NCBI GenBank assembly: GCA_004294385.1
Contig: REAP01000043.1
Location: forward strand, 1 to 38,060
From: Oscillatoriales cyanobacterium
GTDB taxonomy: Bacteria > Cyanobacteriota > Cyanobacteriia > Cyanobacteriales > Microcoleaceae
Length of the DNA: 38,060 bases
Direction: 5' to 3'
Below are positions 8,960 through 17,268 of the stretch, one piece after another; the first letter of the stretch is position 1; every line of letters starts with the position of its first letter. The notes under the pieces were generated by a model that did not search any database, was not told where the DNA came from, and saw nothing but the letters and a program-made list of their open reading frames with translations. A program made the position numbers and the translations under genes.

Positions 8960-9973
8960 ATGATAGTTGTCGAAAACGTATCAAAACAGTTTGGCAGTTT
9001 CCAAGCACTCGATCGAGTCAGCTTAGAAATTGAATCCGGTTCCCTAGTCGCATTGCTCGGCCCATCCGGTTCCGGCAAATCTACGCTGCTGCGACTGATT
9101 GCCGGTTTAGAAATGCCCGACTCCGGCAAAATCTGGCTGACAGGCCAAGACGCCACAAATACCAGCGTCCAAGACCGTAAAATTGGGTTTGTGTTTCAGC
9201 ACTACGCGCTATTCAAGCACATGACCGTGCGGAAAAATATCGGTTTCGGGTTGGAAATTCAGAAAACCCCACCTGCGAAAATCAAATCACGGGTAGAAGA
9301 ATTGTTAGATTTGGTACAATTGGCCGGATTGGGCGATCGATACCCATCACAACTGTCAGGAGGCCAACGCCAGCGAGTAGCCCTAGCTAGAGCTTTAGCA
9401 GTCGAACCAAGAGTGCTGTTACTCGACGAACCTTTCGGAGCACTAGATGCCAAAGTTCGCAAAGACTTACGTGCTTGGTTGCGGCGACTGCACGACGAGG
9501 TACACGTTACCACAGTCTTTGTGACCCACGACCAAGAAGAAGCAATGGAAGTTGCCGATCGCATCACAGTAATGAACAAAGGTAAAATCGAACAAGTAGG
9601 CACACCCGCAGAAATTTATGACCATCCAGCGAGTGCTTTCGTAATGAGTTTTATCGGCCCAGTCAATGTCTTACCCAGCACTTCTAGAATATTTCAAGAC
9701 AACGGCTTTGACTCACCCAACCCAGAGACTTTTTTGCGGCCTCATGATGTAGTAATTGAAACCACAGAAAATAGTGCCACAGTACCTGCGAGAATCAGCC
9801 GTTTGATTCACTTAGGATGGGAAATTCAGGTAGAATTGACCTTAGATGATGGTCAAGTTTTGAATGCTAATTTGACACGAGAAAAGTTTGATCAATTGGA
9901 TCTACAACCACAACAAAGAGTATTTGTCAAACCAAAAGATGCCAAATCTTTTCCGCTCTTTTATTCGATTTAA
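8960..9973 (+). CDS. cysA: Sulfate/thiosulfate-type ABC transporter ATPase (CysA-like)
   Basis: This is the ATP-binding subunit of an importer, a peripheral inner-membrane protein. The 337-residue product shows Walker [10 protein letters not shown] (34-42), Q-loop Gln80, signature LSGGQ (132-136), Walker B LLLDEP (153-158) and switch His190. A C-terminal regulatory/TOBE-like region contains FLRPHDVVI. The [15 protein letters not shown] start and IGPVNVLP segment are typical of CysA. The permeases and binding protein are absent nearby, so substrate rests on sequence type only. The frame is open from 8924, but that part is a pyrimidine-rich repeat; I choose the ATG at 8960, which has no purine ribosome binding site. 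Confidence 0.88.
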   Translation: MIVVENVSKQFGSFQALDRVSLEIESGSLVALLGPSGSGKSTLLRLIAGLEMPDSGKIWLTGQDATNTSVQDRKIGFVFQHYALFKHMTVRKNIGFGLEIQKTPPAKIKSRVEELLDLVQLAGLGDRYPSQLSGGQRQRVALARALAVEPRVLLLDEPFGALDAKVRKDLRAWLRRLHDEVHVTTVFVTHDQEEAMEVADRITVMNKGKIEQVGTPAEIYDHPASAFVMSFIGPVNVLPSTSRIFQDNGFDSPNPETFLRPHDVVIETTENSATVPARISRLIHLGWEIQVELTLDDGQVLNANLTREKFDQLDLQPQQRVFVKPKDAKSFPLFYSI

Positions 9974-9986
9974 TCCAGATACCCAA

Positions 9987-10015
9987 ATGCCCGACTTCTT
10001 AAATAAGTCGGGCAT
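9987..10015 (+). terminator. Hairpin after cysA-like gene
   Basis: ATGCCCGACTT pairs perfectly with AAGTCGGGCAT across a 7-base loop, 13 bp after the stop codon. There is no T-run after it, so it is a terminator-like hairpin or an RNA 3' stabiliser. Confidence 0.6.
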
Positions 10016-10048
10016 CTAATCGAAGCCGGACACTCCAAGAGCCCATAG

Positions 10049-10164
10049 GTGTCAACTTAACGTCAAACCCATAGTCCGACAGGGGTTGAAACCCCTGTCT
10101 CATAGCTAAAGTCCTCTAAAAGAGGACGGCAGGAGTTGAACATTCTTCTCTTCAGTCAAGAGAG
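10049..10164. repeat. Family A element, single-ended copy 1
   Basis: It begins GTGTCAACTTAACG, like the complete element at 23526. It contains the inner hairpins GACAGGGGTT..AACCCCTGTC and GTCCTCTAAAAGAGGAC, and runs through CTTCTCTTCAGTCAAGAGAG, then stops. The opposite TTAAGTTGACAC end is missing. It is almost identical to, and in the same orientation as, the copy at 10840-10955. Confidence 0.9.
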
Positions 10165-10222
10165 GGCACGCTTGAGTGTCCCTACAGAAGCTTGTACCTA
10201 CATACCTAAAAAGTGCTGTAAG

Positions 10223-10567
10223 TTAGTCCTTTTTGATTTGGCTCACAGCCTTTTCCACTTGTTGCTTAAAGGATGTAGCCCTTGTATTAGAAGGATTTTT
10301 CATCTTTTCTTTGTCATCATCTCCCTGAATTTCATTAATCCCTTGGTTGGCTTTTTTTTCAGTTTCTTCCATAGACATCGGCTCTCTCAAAACAGCTTTT
10401 TGAGCATCCTTCTCAATCCCCAAAAGTTGGTCTGTACCTTTTGTAGGGCTGCTGGTAATTGCCAAAGCTGGGAAAGCATTAGAAACAAACATCAAGGCAC
10501 AAAAACAAACTGTTATCAAAGAGCGCACTAAACGGTTGATAGGTAGGTTAAAATTGATCAAAGACAT
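10223..10567 (-). CDS. Small exported protein of unknown function
   Basis: A 114-residue protein with a clear signal peptide: Arg12/Arg15, a hydrophobic core LITVCFCALMFVSN (17-30) and an AxA-type site near Ala-Leu-Ala (34-36). The mature part is short, highly charged and probably helical (EETEKKANQGINEIQ, DDDKEKMKNP, FKQQVEKAVSQIKKD). It recalls small low-temperature- or stress-induced exported proteins of cyanobacteria, but I cannot name a family with certainty. GGAGAG lies about ten bases upstream of the ATG. The gene lies between two direct copies of a family A half-element, 791 bp apart. The upstream stretch 10568-10839 holds no gene and presumably its promoter. Confidence 0.8.
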   Translation of the reverse strand: MSLINFNLPINRLVRSLITVCFCALMFVSNAFPALAITSSPTKGTDQLLGIEKDAQKAVLREPMSMEETEKKANQGINEIQGDDDKEKMKNPSNTRATSFKQQVEKAVSQIKKD

Positions 10568-10839
10568 AGAAAATCTCTCCGTTTTTAGTAGAATTTTTCA
10601 TCACACAGATTGTGGATAGGTTAAGAAGCAACCAAGTCCAGCAAAATCTTTAGCTGAATTCTGATACAAGCAATAGCATTTAGCAGTTGGTGTCTTTCAA
10701 ATCAAGCTAATATATATCTTGCTTGAAAAGCTATAGCTTGAAATCATTCTCAGGGAATATTTATATCAACAGAAGAGTCCAAGGCAATGCCGTTTCCCTA
10801 CCCCAAAATCATATTGTAGGGACACGGCACTGCCCATTG

Positions 10840-10955
10840 GTGTCAACTTAACGTACAACCCATAGTCCGACAGGGGTTGAAACCCCTGTCTCATAGCTAA
10901 AGTCCTCTAAAAGAGGACGGCAGGAGTTGAACATTCTTCTCTTCAGTCAAGAGAG
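10840..10955. repeat. Family A element, single-ended copy 2
   Basis: It begins GTGTCAACTTAACG and ends at the same TTCAGTCAAGAGAG point as the copy at 10049. It differs only at a few positions near the start (GTACAA against GTCAAA). It is preceded by GTAGGGACACGGCACTGCCC, a flank also seen in part at the other copies. It lies 30 bp downstream of the hisF stop codon on the convergent side. Confidence 0.9.
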
Positions 10956-10984
10956 TTGTGAGCTTTGAGGAGGATTTGAGATGA

Positions 10985-11755
10985 CTACTGTTGCCGCACG
11001 GGAATTTGGGATTTTGCCAGATAAGTCTTAATTTCTCCGACACTTAACTGCCCGAAATGCAGCAGGGAAGCCAGCAATGCGGCTTCCGCTTTGCCCTCAG
11101 TCACGGCTTCGTAGATGTGGTGGCAGTTGCCTGCGCCACCAGAAGCAATCACCGGAATTTCGACAATTTCAGCGATACTTCGGGTTAATGCCAAGTCGTA
11201 GCCAGCTTGAGTGCCGTCAGAGTCCATGCTTGTCACCAGCAGTTCGCCGGCGCCACGCTGTTCAGCTTCCTTCGCCCAGACGATCGCATCTTTGCCCGTA
11301 TTTTCTCGCCCTCCCCGCACATACACATCCCAGCCAGGATTATCCGCATCTTGCCGTTTGCGTGCGTCGATCGCCACTACAATACACTGATTGCCAAATC
11401 GATCGCTCGCTTTGTCGATCAAACCTGGATCGCGCACCGCTGCTGAATTAATACTCACCTTATCGGCACCAGCCCTCAACAAACTTCTAATCGTGTCTAG
11501 GGATTGAATACCGCCACCGACTGTCAAAGGGATAAAAACGCGATCGGCAGTCCGGTAAACCACATCAATCATAATATCTCGGTCTTCGTGAGTCGCCGTA
11601 ATATCCAGAAACACCAACTCATCCGCGCCTGCATCATTGTAAACCTGAGCCATTTCTACCGGATCACCAGCATCCAGAAGGTTGACAAAATTGACACCTT
11701 TGACCACGCGGCCAGCTTTCACATCCAGACAAGGTAAAATTCTTTTTGATAACAT
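10985..11755 (-). CDS. hisF: Imidazole glycerol phosphate synthase cyclase subunit HisF
   Basis: HisF works with the glutaminase HisH to form imidazole glycerol phosphate and AICAR in histidine synthesis. The 256-residue product is a complete (beta/alpha)8 barrel. The catalytic aspartates are Asp11 ([14 protein letters not shown]) and Asp130 (VVAIDARK). Phosphate-binding loops TVGGGI (78-83) and ASGGAGN are present, as is the [12 protein letters not shown] motif. Length and start are standard. It is monocistronic here; hisH is not adjacent, as is common in cyanobacteria. Confidence 0.97.
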   Translation of the reverse strand: MLSKRILPCLDVKAGRVVKGVNFVNLLDAGDPVEMAQVYNDAGADELVFLDITATHEDRDIMIDVVYRTADRVFIPLTVGGGIQSLDTIRSLLRAGADKVSINSAAVRDPGLIDKASDRFGNQCIVVAIDARKRQDADNPGWDVYVRGGRENTGKDAIVWAKEAEQRGAGELLVTSMDSDGTQAGYDLALTRSIAEIVEIPVIASGGAGNCHHIYEAVTEGKAEAALLASLLHFGQLSVGEIKTYLAKSQIPVRQQ

Positions 11756-11896
11756 AAACTTTGCAAGTTTCTAATGAAATATCTCTTGGTATATGGTGTA
11801 TTTGACAGTTATTAGATAGATAAGCTCGCTTGTTGCTCCCATGAAATTCGGTCATACTAAGTCAGTCCGGTGCATCAAAAATCGAGTGAACTACCA

Positions 11897-11924
11897 CACA
11901 CTCACCCGAAGCGGGTAGAGTGTG
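11897..11924. promoter_or_regulatory. Right-end hairpin of IS200/IS605-type element, overlaps tnpB stop
   Basis: CACACTCACCCG pairs with CGGGTAGAGTGTG across an AAG loop, giving a 12-bp stem with one bulged A. It covers the tnpB stop codon (11902-11904). Subterminal hairpins of this kind are recognised by the Y1 transposase in the IS200/IS605 group. The 3' end of tnpB is also where its guide (omega) RNA scaffold normally lies. The function is inference. Confidence 0.6.
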
Positions 11925-13116
11925 GGCTTCCAAGTTCAAGGGCAACAGCCTCGGCGACAGTGGATTTTTGCCCATATCGCTTTGGTCTTACATTGCCTCC
12001 CTTGGCAGTAACGCTGGTTCCCAACGTCAATAACCGTAAGCCTTCATTTTTAATATTGATTGCCGCGTTAATGTCTCTGTCGTGTCGATTGCCACAGTGG
12101 GGACAATCAAATTCACGCACCGATAAATCCATCTTAGGCAGCGACAGTAAAGTATTTGAACATAGATGTGATGAAGGGAAAAATCGACCTACTTCTAGAT
12201 AGACTTTGCCTTCTGCTTCTGCTTTATATTTAAGCATAGTGCAGAACATTCCCCAGCCAGCATCACTGATGGATTTAGCTAGATTATGATTCTTGACCAT
12301 GTTCTTTACTGCCAGATTTTCAACCACAATAACTTGGTTCTCGTTAACTATCTTACGGGATAGTTTGTGGCGGAAATCCGCGCGTACTCTAGCTATTTTT
12401 CCATGGACTTTGGCTACAGCTAGTTTAGCCTTACGTCGTCGATTAGTTGTCTGATCCTTCTTTCTAGATAGCTTACGCTGTTTGCGTTTAAGGTTTCGTT
12501 CGTGCTTTTTGAGGTGTCGAGGGTTTTGGTACTTCGATCCGTCAGATGTGACTACAAAATCAAGCAACCCAAGGTCGATGCCTATGGCTTTTCCTTCTTC
12601 GTTTGTCACTGGATTATCAATACCATCATCCATTAATAGCGAGGCATAATAGCGACCATCAGGCATTTTAGATACCGTCACAGTCCTTAATGTACCAATA
12701 CAATCACGATGAATTCTAGCTTTGACTACTCCAAGATTACCAGGGAATTTAATCTCGCGATCGCTCAGAATTTTAACGTTCTGAGGGTACTGCATCGATT
12801 GTCTACCCTGACGTTTTTTGAAGGTTGGATATTGTGTCCGACCATCGAAAAAGTTGATAAAAGCTTGAGACAGATTAAGTACGGACGACTGGAGACACTG
12901 TGAATAGCACTCTTTGAGCCATTCATGCTCGGTCTTCCATACTGGGATCTGTTTCTTCATGGTCAAAGCCGATACGCCCTTCCCAGTTTCCTTGTAGGTT
13001 TGGGACATCGTAGCCAGAGATTGATTCCATACCCAGCGGACACAGCCAAAGGCCCCGGCCAAATGACTCTGCTGTTCTTGGGTAGGATAAATTCTGACCT
13101 TGACTGCCTTTAACAC
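11902..13116 (-). CDS. tnpB: TnpB RNA-guided nuclease, IS200/IS605 type
   Basis: The predicted 404-residue protein starts at GTG 13116 (VLKAVKVRIYPT..), the usual N-terminus of the family. The open frame to 13272 lacks homology-like features. RuvC residues are Asp181 (AIGIDLGLLDFV), Glu266 (VIVVENLAVKNM) and Asp348 (HDRDINAAINI). A basic bridge region lies near 203-250. The zinc ribbon is incomplete: the second pair CPHC (338-341) is present, but the first pair reads CSNT (319-322), with a single cysteine. The C-terminal ALELGSPHS is typical of this group. The frame is complete, so the nuclease could be functional. Confidence 0.88.
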   Translation of the reverse strand: MLKAVKVRIYPTQEQQSHLAGAFGCVRWVWNQSLATMSQTYKETGKGVSALTMKKQIPVWKTEHEWLKECYSQCLQSSVLNLSQAFINFFDGRTQYPTFKKRQGRQSMQYPQNVKILSDREIKFPGNLGVVKARIHRDCIGTLRTVTVSKMPDGRYYASLLMDDGIDNPVTNEEGKAIGIDLGLLDFVVTSDGSKYQNPRHLKKHERNLKRKQRKLSRKKDQTTNRRRKAKLAVAKVHGKIARVRADFRHKLSRKIVNENQVIVVENLAVKNMVKNHNLAKSISDAGWGMFCTMLKYKAEAEGKVYLEVGRFFPSSHLCSNTLLSLPKMDLSVREFDCPHCGNRHDRDINAAINIKNEGLRLLTLGTSVTAKGGNVRPKRYGQKSTVAEAVALELGSPHSTRFG

Positions 13117-13194
13117 AATGTTTTTATCACAAGCTATAAACCTATGATAACACAGACACACAGACCAATCAAGGGATTTGTGAGCCTTATAATA

Positions 13195-13244
13195 CACCCG
13201 CCCATCTCCCGCTGGCTGCGACGAGAGCGTCTTGTGGGCGGGTG
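13195..13244. repeat. Inverted repeat upstream of solitary tnpB
   Basis: CACCCGCCCA (13195-13204) and TGGGCGGGTG (13235-13244) are perfect complements around a 30-base loop. The loop has its own short CTC/GAG pairing. It lies about 80-130 bp upstream of the tnpB GTG and may be the left end of the element. The rest of 13117-13450 contains no recognisable gene. Confidence 0.55.
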
Positions 13245-13450
13245 CAATCGGCGGCTCACTCGCATTCATCAAGGGCGTTCATCCGAGGCGGATTGAGCGC
13301 GGGGCTTCTGCTGGTTCAGCTAAGCAATCTGAAATTTTAGAATAACCGATTTGTGTTTTTCAGAAAAACTATCAGTTATGAGCCCCCGGTCAATCTAAAA
13401 TCTAAAGTGTCAAACTTGAAATCGGTCGAATTGATGTCGTTTCTGAGACT

Positions 13451-14446
13451 GTGGTGATTTTGCAAACGAACCCACATATGGTACTTCGCACAGAAGGCGG
13501 CAATCGCTACTTGCCGTTGGCTGGTGGCAATTGCTGGACAGTAGGGCGGAGTGATGACAATAATTTTGTGTTAATCGATCGCTGGATTTCCCGGAATCAT
13601 GCGATGTTACAGCAAATGGAAACTGGAGAATTCTACCTGATCGACTTGGGAAGCCGCAATGGTACTTTTGTCAATGGGCGGCGGGTAAGTATTCCGGTGA
13701 CACTCAAAAATGGCGATCGGCTCATGTTTGGCCAAACCGAATTAGACTTCTATAACCCAAGCGCTATCCGTCAGCTTGAGCAAACACACGACACAGACTC
13801 CGATGACTTTACGGCAACTTTGACGGTTCGTAGTCTGATCAGTGTCATGGTAATGGATATCCGAGACTTTACTGTGTTGACTCGTCAGCTAGACGAAACT
13901 CTCCTCTCGGAAGTCATCGGGACTTGGTTCCGCAAAGCAGGACATATCATTCGTCAACACGGCAGTTGGGTGGACAAGTACATCGGCGATGCAATCATGG
14001 CCGTCTGGTTTCACAAAACTGACAGTGTTAGCAATGAGGAAATGATGCGGATTTGTCAAGCTTTGAGCCAACTGCACCGGGCTACGGACGAACTCAGCAT
14101 TAAATACCCCCTGCCTTTTCCTTTGCGAGTCGGTGCTGGAATTAATACTGGTTATGCAATGGTAGGAAATTCTGGTAGCAGCGATCGATCGGACTACACT
14201 GCCTTGGGAGATACTGTCAATGCAGCATTCCGCTTAGAATCTTGCACTAAGCAACTCGGTAAGGACATCGCTGTAGGAGAAACTACCTACAAATACCTGG
14301 CAAAATTGGGGGCTGACAACGCTTTCGAGCAGCACGTCGTTGATTTGAAAGGTTACGACACTCCGACTGTGACTTATAGCAGTAACTATGCTGACTTGAA
14401 CACTTTTTTGGAATCAAGTGGCAAGAGTTCAGGTAATGATACTTAG
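13451..14446 (+). CDS. FHA domain-adenylate cyclase (class III)
   Basis: The protein makes cAMP from ATP. In the roughly 331-residue product an FHA phosphothreonine-binding domain comes first (GRSDDNN 32-38, SRNHAML 47-53, LGSRNGTFVNG 66-76). A class III cyclase domain follows. Metal aspartates are Asp136 (MDIRDF) and Asp180 (YIGDAI), purine-selecting residues Lys176 and Thr250 (DYTALGD), and transition-state residues Asn257 and Arg261. The Lys/Thr pair favours ATP over GTP. No membrane segment is visible. The start is GTG at 13451 or 13454; an ATG at 13478 is another choice. FHA input suggests control by a Ser/Thr kinase, but none is nearby. Confidence 0.92.
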   Translation: MVILQTNPHMVLRTEGGNRYLPLAGGNCWTVGRSDDNNFVLIDRWISRNHAMLQQMETGEFYLIDLGSRNGTFVNGRRVSIPVTLKNGDRLMFGQTELDFYNPSAIRQLEQTHDTDSDDFTATLTVRSLISVMVMDIRDFTVLTRQLDETLLSEVIGTWFRKAGHIIRQHGSWVDKYIGDAIMAVWFHKTDSVSNEEMMRICQALSQLHRATDELSIKYPLPFPLRVGAGINTGYAMVGNSGSSDRSDYTALGDTVNAAFRLESCTKQLGKDIAVGETTYKYLAKLGADNAFEQHVVDLKGYDTPTVTYSSNYADLNTFLESSGKSSGNDT

Positions 14447-14541
14447 TCAGTACCTAGTTGCCGATTTTTTGAGAAAACTGCATAGGCAAAATGGTAATCT
14501 CTACATAATAAATGCTGTGTATTAAAGGGAGACATAACTTC

Positions 14542-14976
14542 ATGAAACGATTGGGTCGTCTATTGGCAGTATTGGGCTTAGTGCTCGGCTGTTTTGCATG
14601 GGCTGGAGACCAAAGTGCGATCGCGGCTTCTTTGAGCCGTCTGGTATTGCCATCATCCTCCCTGATAGCCGTTGAAGCGCCGTCTAGAACCAATCGCGCC
14701 GACGAAAAGCTGGCCACAGAATATGGCAAAAAGCTTGATTTGAACAACAGTGCCGTTCGGGACTTTCGGGAATATCGAGGACTGTATCCCACTTTGGCTG
14801 GACTAATTATTAAGAATGCTCCTTACGAAAAAATTGAGGACGTACTCAATATTCCCAAATTGAGTGAACCTCAGAAAAAGTTGTTGGAAGCCAACATGGA
14901 CAAATTCACCGTGACTGATGTTGAATCCGTCTTTATTGAAGGAGACACCAGGTTGAACAATGGTCTCTACGACTAG
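14542..14976 (+). CDS. psbU: Photosystem II 12 kDa extrinsic protein PsbU
   Basis: PsbU is a lumenal extrinsic subunit that stabilises the oxygen-evolving complex of photosystem II. The 144-residue precursor starts at the ATG at 14542 ([12 protein letters not shown]), with GGGAGA upstream, and has a signal peptide ending near AIAAS (about 30-35). The mature part shows the family blocks [36 protein letters not shown], and the C-terminal FTVT and RLNNGLYD. It has the helix-hairpin-helix fold typical of the family. An upstream in-frame start at 14512 is unlikely. Confidence 0.96.
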   Translation: MKRLGRLLAVLGLVLGCFAWAGDQSAIAASLSRLVLPSSSLIAVEAPSRTNRADEKLATEYGKKLDLNNSAVRDFREYRGLYPTLAGLIIKNAPYEKIEDVLNIPKLSEPQKKLLEANMDKFTVTDVESVFIEGDTRLNNGLYD

Positions 14977-15111
14977 ATAGCACTTGCTCTTATCGATCGC
15001 GAAAAGGCAGAAGGCAGAAAGCATTCGGCAAAAAGAAAAGATCTTTTTCTGGAAGCTCATGAATTCTGCCTTTGATTTATTTTATTCCTTCTTCCTGACA
15101 TCTGTTACATC

Positions 15112-15229
15112 TGAGATCTTGCACCATTTTCAATTAGCCTTTTATGGACGGGCTCTCCTGCCCATCCCACAAGAAAATTCACTCTTTGTGGAACGGGCTT
15201 CTAGCCCGTTGCTGACATTGGTGCAAGAT
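15112..15229. repeat. Family B palindromic element, copy 1
   Basis: It begins TGAGATCTTGCACCATT and ends CATTGGTGCAAGAT, lacking the final CTCA. Inside are CACAAGAAAATTCACTCTTTGTGG and TTTTATGGACGGG, which match the copy at 33166-33298 in the opposite orientation. A perfect 21-bp direct repeat flanks it (15091-15111 and 15236-15256). It lies in the psbU-nadB gap (14977-15298), which holds no gene. Confidence 0.9.
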
Positions 15230-15235
15230 GCCGAA

Positions 15236-15290
15236 CTTCCTGACATCTGTTACATCCGTTACATCCGTTACATCCGTTGCCGAACTTTCT
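15236..15290. repeat. 9-bp tandem repeat (TTACATCCG) upstream of nadB
   Basis: TTACATCYG-type units repeat about four times, ending in TTGCCGAACTT, just before the nadB ATG at 15299. The same repeat with the same TTGCCGAACTT ending is found at 25161-25207, next to another gene. It is a short tandemly repeated sequence. Confidence 0.85.
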
Positions 15291-15298
15291 TCTGGTAT

Positions 15299-16951
15299 AT
15301 GACTGACAAATTTGACGTATTGGTTGTAGGTGCTGGCGCTGCCGGTTTGTACACGGCACTTTGCCTCCCAGAACACTTGCAGGTAGGCTTGATCAATAAA
15401 AATACTCTGCCTGTTTCTGCTAGTGATTGGGCCCAAGGAGGGATTGCCGCGGCGATCGCCCCTGAAGATTCTGCGGCACTACACGTTCAGGATACACTCT
15501 TGGCGGGGGCTGGTCTTTGCGACTGGGAAGCAGTGAAATTTTTAGTAGAAGAAGCGCCTGAGTGTATTGATGCTTTGGTAAAAATGGGTGTTGCGTTCGA
15601 TCGCACCGGAGCAGATTTAGCACTCACCCTAGAAGCAGCCCACTCCCGCCGCCGCGTGCTCCACTCCGCCGACACCACCGGCAAAGCAGTAGTGAGTACA
15701 CTCACCGCAAAGGTTTTGAGTCGCAAAAATATTCAATTAATCTCTCCAGCTTTTGCTCTGAGTTTGTGGCTACACCCAGAAACAGGTCGCTGTCAGGGCA
15801 TTAGCGCAATTTGTGGTTCAACTGTCAAATACTTGTATGCGGAGGCTGTAATCCTCGCCACAGGCGGCGGTGGACAAGTATTTTCGCAAACGACTAACCC
15901 ATCTGTAAGTACGGGAGATGGAGTGGCGATCGGTTGGCGCGCCGGGGCACTGCTGCGAGATTTAGAATTTGTACAGTTTCACCCTACAGCCCTCAGTAAA
16001 GTGGGCGCGCCTCGGTTTCTGATTAGCGAAGCAGTGCGGGGAGAAGGTGCTCACTTGGTTGACAGTAGAGGATATCGGTTTGCTTTTGACTATCACCCAA
16101 ACGGGGAACTCGCACCTAGGGATGTTGTCAGTCGCGCGATTTTCCGACACTTGCAGAAGACTGGGGAACCTCATGTTTGGCTGGATTTACGCCCGATCGC
16201 AGTTGATCGACTTCGCTACAGGTTTCCGAATATCATCCAAGTGTGCGCTAATTGGGGAATTGACGTGTTTTCCGAACCAGTACCAGTGACACCCGCAGCC
16301 CATTACTGGATGGGAGGGATTGTCGCCGATCGGTTCAACCAAACTTCTATTCCGGGCTTGTACGCCGTGGGAGAAACTGCCAGCACGGGAGTACACGGTG
16401 CCAACCGCTTAGCCAGTAATTCATTGCTGGAATGTCTGGTTTTTGGCTCACAGATGGCACATTTGAAGCTAGAAGGCAATCCTTCTCCTCCTCAGCCCGA
16501 TGTGCAAAGAGTCGCAAAGTCGATCGGTGTTTGGGAAATGGTGGCGATCGAAAAATTGCGTTTTGAACTACCACAATTGGTGTGGCAAAGTGCGGGAATT
16601 TGTCGCGGACAGAGAGATTTAGAAAGTGCGATCGCCCGCATTGAAATTTGGCGACAAGAATTCATCTCTTTGCCATTGAGTGAATGTTTGCTGAAGTTAC
16701 GGCCGGGAAAAATGATTGATTTCTCGCCTGCGGATGATGATACCACCCTGCTTTTGCGAAATTGGGGAGAAGTTTATAATTTATTGGATATTGGTTATTT
16801 GATTTTGAAAAGTGCGGCTTTTCGGACTGAAAGTCGAGGCGGACACTATCGGCTTGACTATCCACTTTCTGATGTGGATTGGTGCAGGCACACTTTAATT
16901 CAAAATAACCATTGGGAGAAATCTAATGTGATCTTCAATCCGGGTTTGTGA
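15299..16951 (+). CDS. nadB: L-aspartate oxidase
   Basis: NadB oxidises L-aspartate to iminoaspartate, the first step of NAD synthesis, with FAD as cofactor. The 550-residue product has the FAD loop VVGAGAAGLYTA (9-20), SDWAQGGIAAA (42-52), HSRRRVLHSADTTGKAV, ATGGGGQVFSQTTNP and the active-site segment LRDLEFVQFHPTAL. Further on are the TPAAHYWMGGI motif and ETASTGVHGANRLASNSLLE. Length is normal. The frame is open back to 14984, but that would translate a palindromic element and tandem repeats, so the ATG at 15299 is chosen. No purine ribosome binding site precedes it. Confidence 0.95.
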   Translation: MTDKFDVLVVGAGAAGLYTALCLPEHLQVGLINKNTLPVSASDWAQGGIAAAIAPEDSAALHVQDTLLAGAGLCDWEAVKFLVEEAPECIDALVKMGVAFDRTGADLALTLEAAHSRRRVLHSADTTGKAVVSTLTAKVLSRKNIQLISPAFALSLWLHPETGRCQGISAICGSTVKYLYAEAVILATGGGGQVFSQTTNPSVSTGDGVAIGWRAGALLRDLEFVQFHPTALSKVGAPRFLISEAVRGEGAHLVDSRGYRFAFDYHPNGELAPRDVVSRAIFRHLQKTGEPHVWLDLRPIAVDRLRYRFPNIIQVCANWGIDVFSEPVPVTPAAHYWMGGIVADRFNQTSIPGLYAVGETASTGVHGANRLASNSLLECLVFGSQMAHLKLEGNPSPPQPDVQRVAKSIGVWEMVAIEKLRFELPQLVWQSAGICRGQRDLESAIARIEIWRQEFISLPLSECLLKLRPGKMIDFSPADDDTTLLLRNWGEVYNLLDIGYLILKSAAFRTESRGGHYRLDYPLSDVDWCRHTLIQNNHWEKSNVIFNPGL

Positions 16952-16972
16952 TCTCCTAGATAGTTTAACTGG

Positions 16973-17167
16973 TTAATTAAATTGCCCTACTTCAAAGTCG
17001 GCTAGTGCTTCTTCTGCCAGAGTGTCTAGTTTACCGCCAATGATGTCTTGTTCGAGCTGTTCGCTCCAGCGTTGATATTCTACATCTAGCAGCCATTGCA
17101 CCAGTTTTTGATAGTCGCTGGGAGGCAGTTTTAGGATAGCGGCTTCGATTTGCTCAATCGTGGACAT
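16973..17167 (-). CDS. Antitoxin-like small protein, apparently orphan
   Basis: A 64-residue protein, MSTIEQIEAAILKLPP.., resembling the small cyanobacterial proteins that pair with RelE/ParE-type toxins. They share the EQIEAAILKLPPSDYQKLVQWL helix region, a central W..Q.E.D and the KLDTLAEEALADF tail. Normally the toxin gene overlaps or follows. Here the 3' side runs straight into the end of nadB, 21 bp away, and no toxin frame is seen. It may be a relic or may act on another locus. The family assignment is from memory. Confidence 0.65.
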   Translation of the reverse strand: MSTIEQIEAAILKLPPSDYQKLVQWLLDVEYQRWSEQLEQDIIGGKLDTLAEEALADFEVGQFN

Positions 17168-17268
17168 AAAATCTGTAGGTTTGAGTTGCTTACCGATTAT
17201 TATGGTACGCGCATTGACAATATTTGCTTATGTTGAATTTTGGCGATCGGGAGATTAAAAAGATTGTG

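Larger units (their letters stand above)
11897..13244 (-). mobile_element. Solitary tnpB element, IS200/IS605 (IS1341) type
   Basis: A tnpB gene with no Y1 transposase gene beside it, bounded by a hairpin at its 3' end (11897-11924). A perfect 10-bp inverted repeat CACCCGCCCA/TGGGCGGGTG lies upstream (13195-13204 and 13235-13244). The exact ends are not visible, as these elements lack terminal inverted repeats. Such an element needs a transposase supplied in trans. It separates hisF from the FHA-cyclase gene. Confidence 0.75.

Noticed and set aside
10136..10531. 131-residue plus-strand open frame
   Set aside because: It begins inside a family A half-element and lies antisense to the gene with a signal peptide at 10223-10567.
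14984..15298. N-terminal extension of nadB by 105 codons
   Set aside because: It would translate a palindromic element and tandem repeats; the FAD-binding N-terminus starts at the ATG at 15299.
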